A stretch of DNA of 7,571 bases from an uncultured Propionibacteriaceae bacterium (GTDB taxonomy: Bacteria > Actinomycetota > Actinomycetes > Propionibacteriales > Propionibacteriaceae), in contig CAMQXE010000057.1 in NCBI GenBank assembly GCA_947038745.1, forward strand, positions 1 to 7,571, in the 5' to 3' direction. The notes under the pieces are model-generated. The model did not search any database. It was not told the origin of the DNA and worked only from the letters and a program-made list of their open reading frames with translations. Both the position numbers and the translations under genes were made by a program. Of this stretch, positions 6,987-7,571 are shown piece by piece (positions within the stretch are counted from its first letter, which is position 1; the number at the start of each line of letters is the position of its first letter).

Positions 6987-7469
6987 ATGCTGACCCAAAT
7001 CCAGGCCACAATTGCCGCCCTTCCATACCTAGTTCCGGGATTGATGGGAGCGGTGATGGTGGCGGGTGTTGTTTTCTGGGCTGTCCCCCGGCATAAGCTT
7101 GCGACTGCTCTTTTCGCCTGCTGGTTTGCGCTTATGGCGATCCTTGCCGTTGATCCTCATGGTGGAACTGTTCGCCACGGTTGCACGCTTACGACGTGGA
7201 TTCCGCTGGAGCCAAGCCGCTGGTTTGAGCAGTCCTCAGACTCGCTCAATATCTGGGTCTTCGTCATCTTTGGACTGCTTTTTCCGTGGACCTATCGACG
7301 CTGGCAGCTCTTGGGCGCTGTCATTGCTTTTCCTCTTGCTATCGAGATCGTGCAAAGGTTCTTGTCACGAGATTGCTCCAGCTTTGATGTGGTCAATAAC
7401 TGGACTGGTATTGCTCTTGGACTGGCAGTGAGCCTACTGATCCGATGGCTAACTGGGCGACGGGGCTAG
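6987..7469 (+). CDS. VanZ-family membrane protein
   Basis: The 160-residue protein has four or five hydrophobic segments (about 13-31, 37-55, 89-101, 105-125, 139-155). Its second half carries the VanZ-family pattern: LNIWVFVIFG with Asn88 and Phe92, AIEIVQ with Glu120 and Gln123, then Arg128, and SSFDVVNNWTGIALG with Asp134, Asn138, Gly141 and Gly145. VanZ of enterococci gives low-level teicoplanin resistance, and relatives are widespread in Gram-positive bacteria, mostly without a proven function. This gene has no vancomycin-cluster neighbours, so a resistance role should not be assumed. An in-frame TAA at 6975-6977 lies 9 nt upstream, so 6987 is the first possible ATG. There is no good Shine-Dalgarno; a leaderless transcript is possible. 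It is divergent from coaBC. Confidence 0.85.
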   Translation: MLTQIQATIAALPYLVPGLMGAVMVAGVVFWAVPRHKLATALFACWFALMAILAVDPHGGTVRHGCTLTTWIPLEPSRWFEQSSDSLNIWVFVIFGLLFPWTYRRWQLLGAVIAFPLAIEIVQRFLSRDCSSFDVVNNWTGIALGLAVSLLIRWLTGRRG

Positions 7470-7571
7470 GACCTACTCCGCATCGAACGCGTTCTGTCAC
7501 TGGTCACATTCGATCTTCCAAATACCATTATTGAGCGCTACCGTGCGTCATTGAGCGGTGGCTTCACGAAC
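7470..7571. other. Downstream region without a recognised gene
   Basis: The last 102 bp hold no start codon with a ribosome binding site on the plus strand, and no classic hairpin plus T-run. Two direct repeats of ATTGAGCG occur at 7530-7537 and 7550-7557, and GTCAC is repeated across TG around 7496-7507. A minus-strand frame reads VREATAQ before a TGA at 7548-7550 and could be the end of a gene entering from the right. That stretch is too short to judge. Confidence 0.3.

Noticed and set aside
7467..7571. Read-through extension of the VanZ protein past its TAG
   Set aside because: The frame stays open for 34 codons to the edge, but such a length is common by chance. The VanZ domain is complete before the stop, and no suppression signal is visible.
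1..7571. CRISPR arrays, tRNA or rRNA genes, insertion sequences or phage genes
   Set aside because: No regularly spaced repeats, cloverleaf-like sequences, transposase motifs or terminal inverted repeats were seen on either strand.

Overview
The window carries six protein-coding genes in strictly alternating orientation (- + - + - +), packed with little intergenic DNA. I recognise no RNA genes, insertion sequences, CRISPR arrays or phage genes. Family assignments come from reading motifs by eye; no database search was run. The gene set suggests an actinobacterium: a LysX-type protein fusing a lysyl-phosphatidylglycerol synthase to lysyl-tRNA synthetase, an adenosine deaminase of the 'HFTGS' kind, and a CoaBC with a PAMH motif. 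Base composition looks more balanced than in Streptomyces or Mycobacterium, so a moderate-GC member of the Actinomycetales is my best guess. That guess is an inference.

Layout. Positions 1-2039 (minus) hold the N-terminal 679 residues of lysX, which runs off the left edge just inside its tRNA-synthetase OB fold. A 67 bp divergent gap separates it from a membrane-anchored alpha/beta-hydrolase esterase (2107-3252, plus). The esterase converges, 3 bp apart, on an adenosine deaminase-family gene (3256-4278, minus). An 80 bp divergent region, containing an inverted repeat, leads to an MFS efflux-type transporter (4359-5639, plus). Its stop codon overlaps that of coaBC (5636-6841, minus) within one CTAG. 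A 145 bp divergent region leads to a VanZ-family membrane protein (6987-7469, plus). The last 102 bp have no assignable gene.

How the genes may work together. LysX moves lysine from Lys-tRNA to phosphatidylglycerol, which reduces negative membrane charge and gives resistance to cationic peptides. The divergent esterase has two N-terminal membrane segments and an outward-facing catalytic domain. Aminoacyl-phospholipid hydrolases sit next to aminoacyl-PG synthases in other bacteria, so the pair may be a make-and-erase module for lysyl lipid. The MFS transporter and the VanZ protein also belong to families linked with the envelope or drug response. Coenzyme A synthesis (coaBC) and purine salvage (ada) look like unrelated housekeeping functions.

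The most surprising observation is in the deaminase. The expected Arg-Ile-Gly-His-Gly-Val-Arg motif reads Arg-Ile-Gly-Val-Arg, so the catalytic His is missing through a clean two-codon deletion while the metal ligands and catalytic Glu remain. CoaBC also has an unusual Leu in its otherwise basic SSG(K/R)xG motif.
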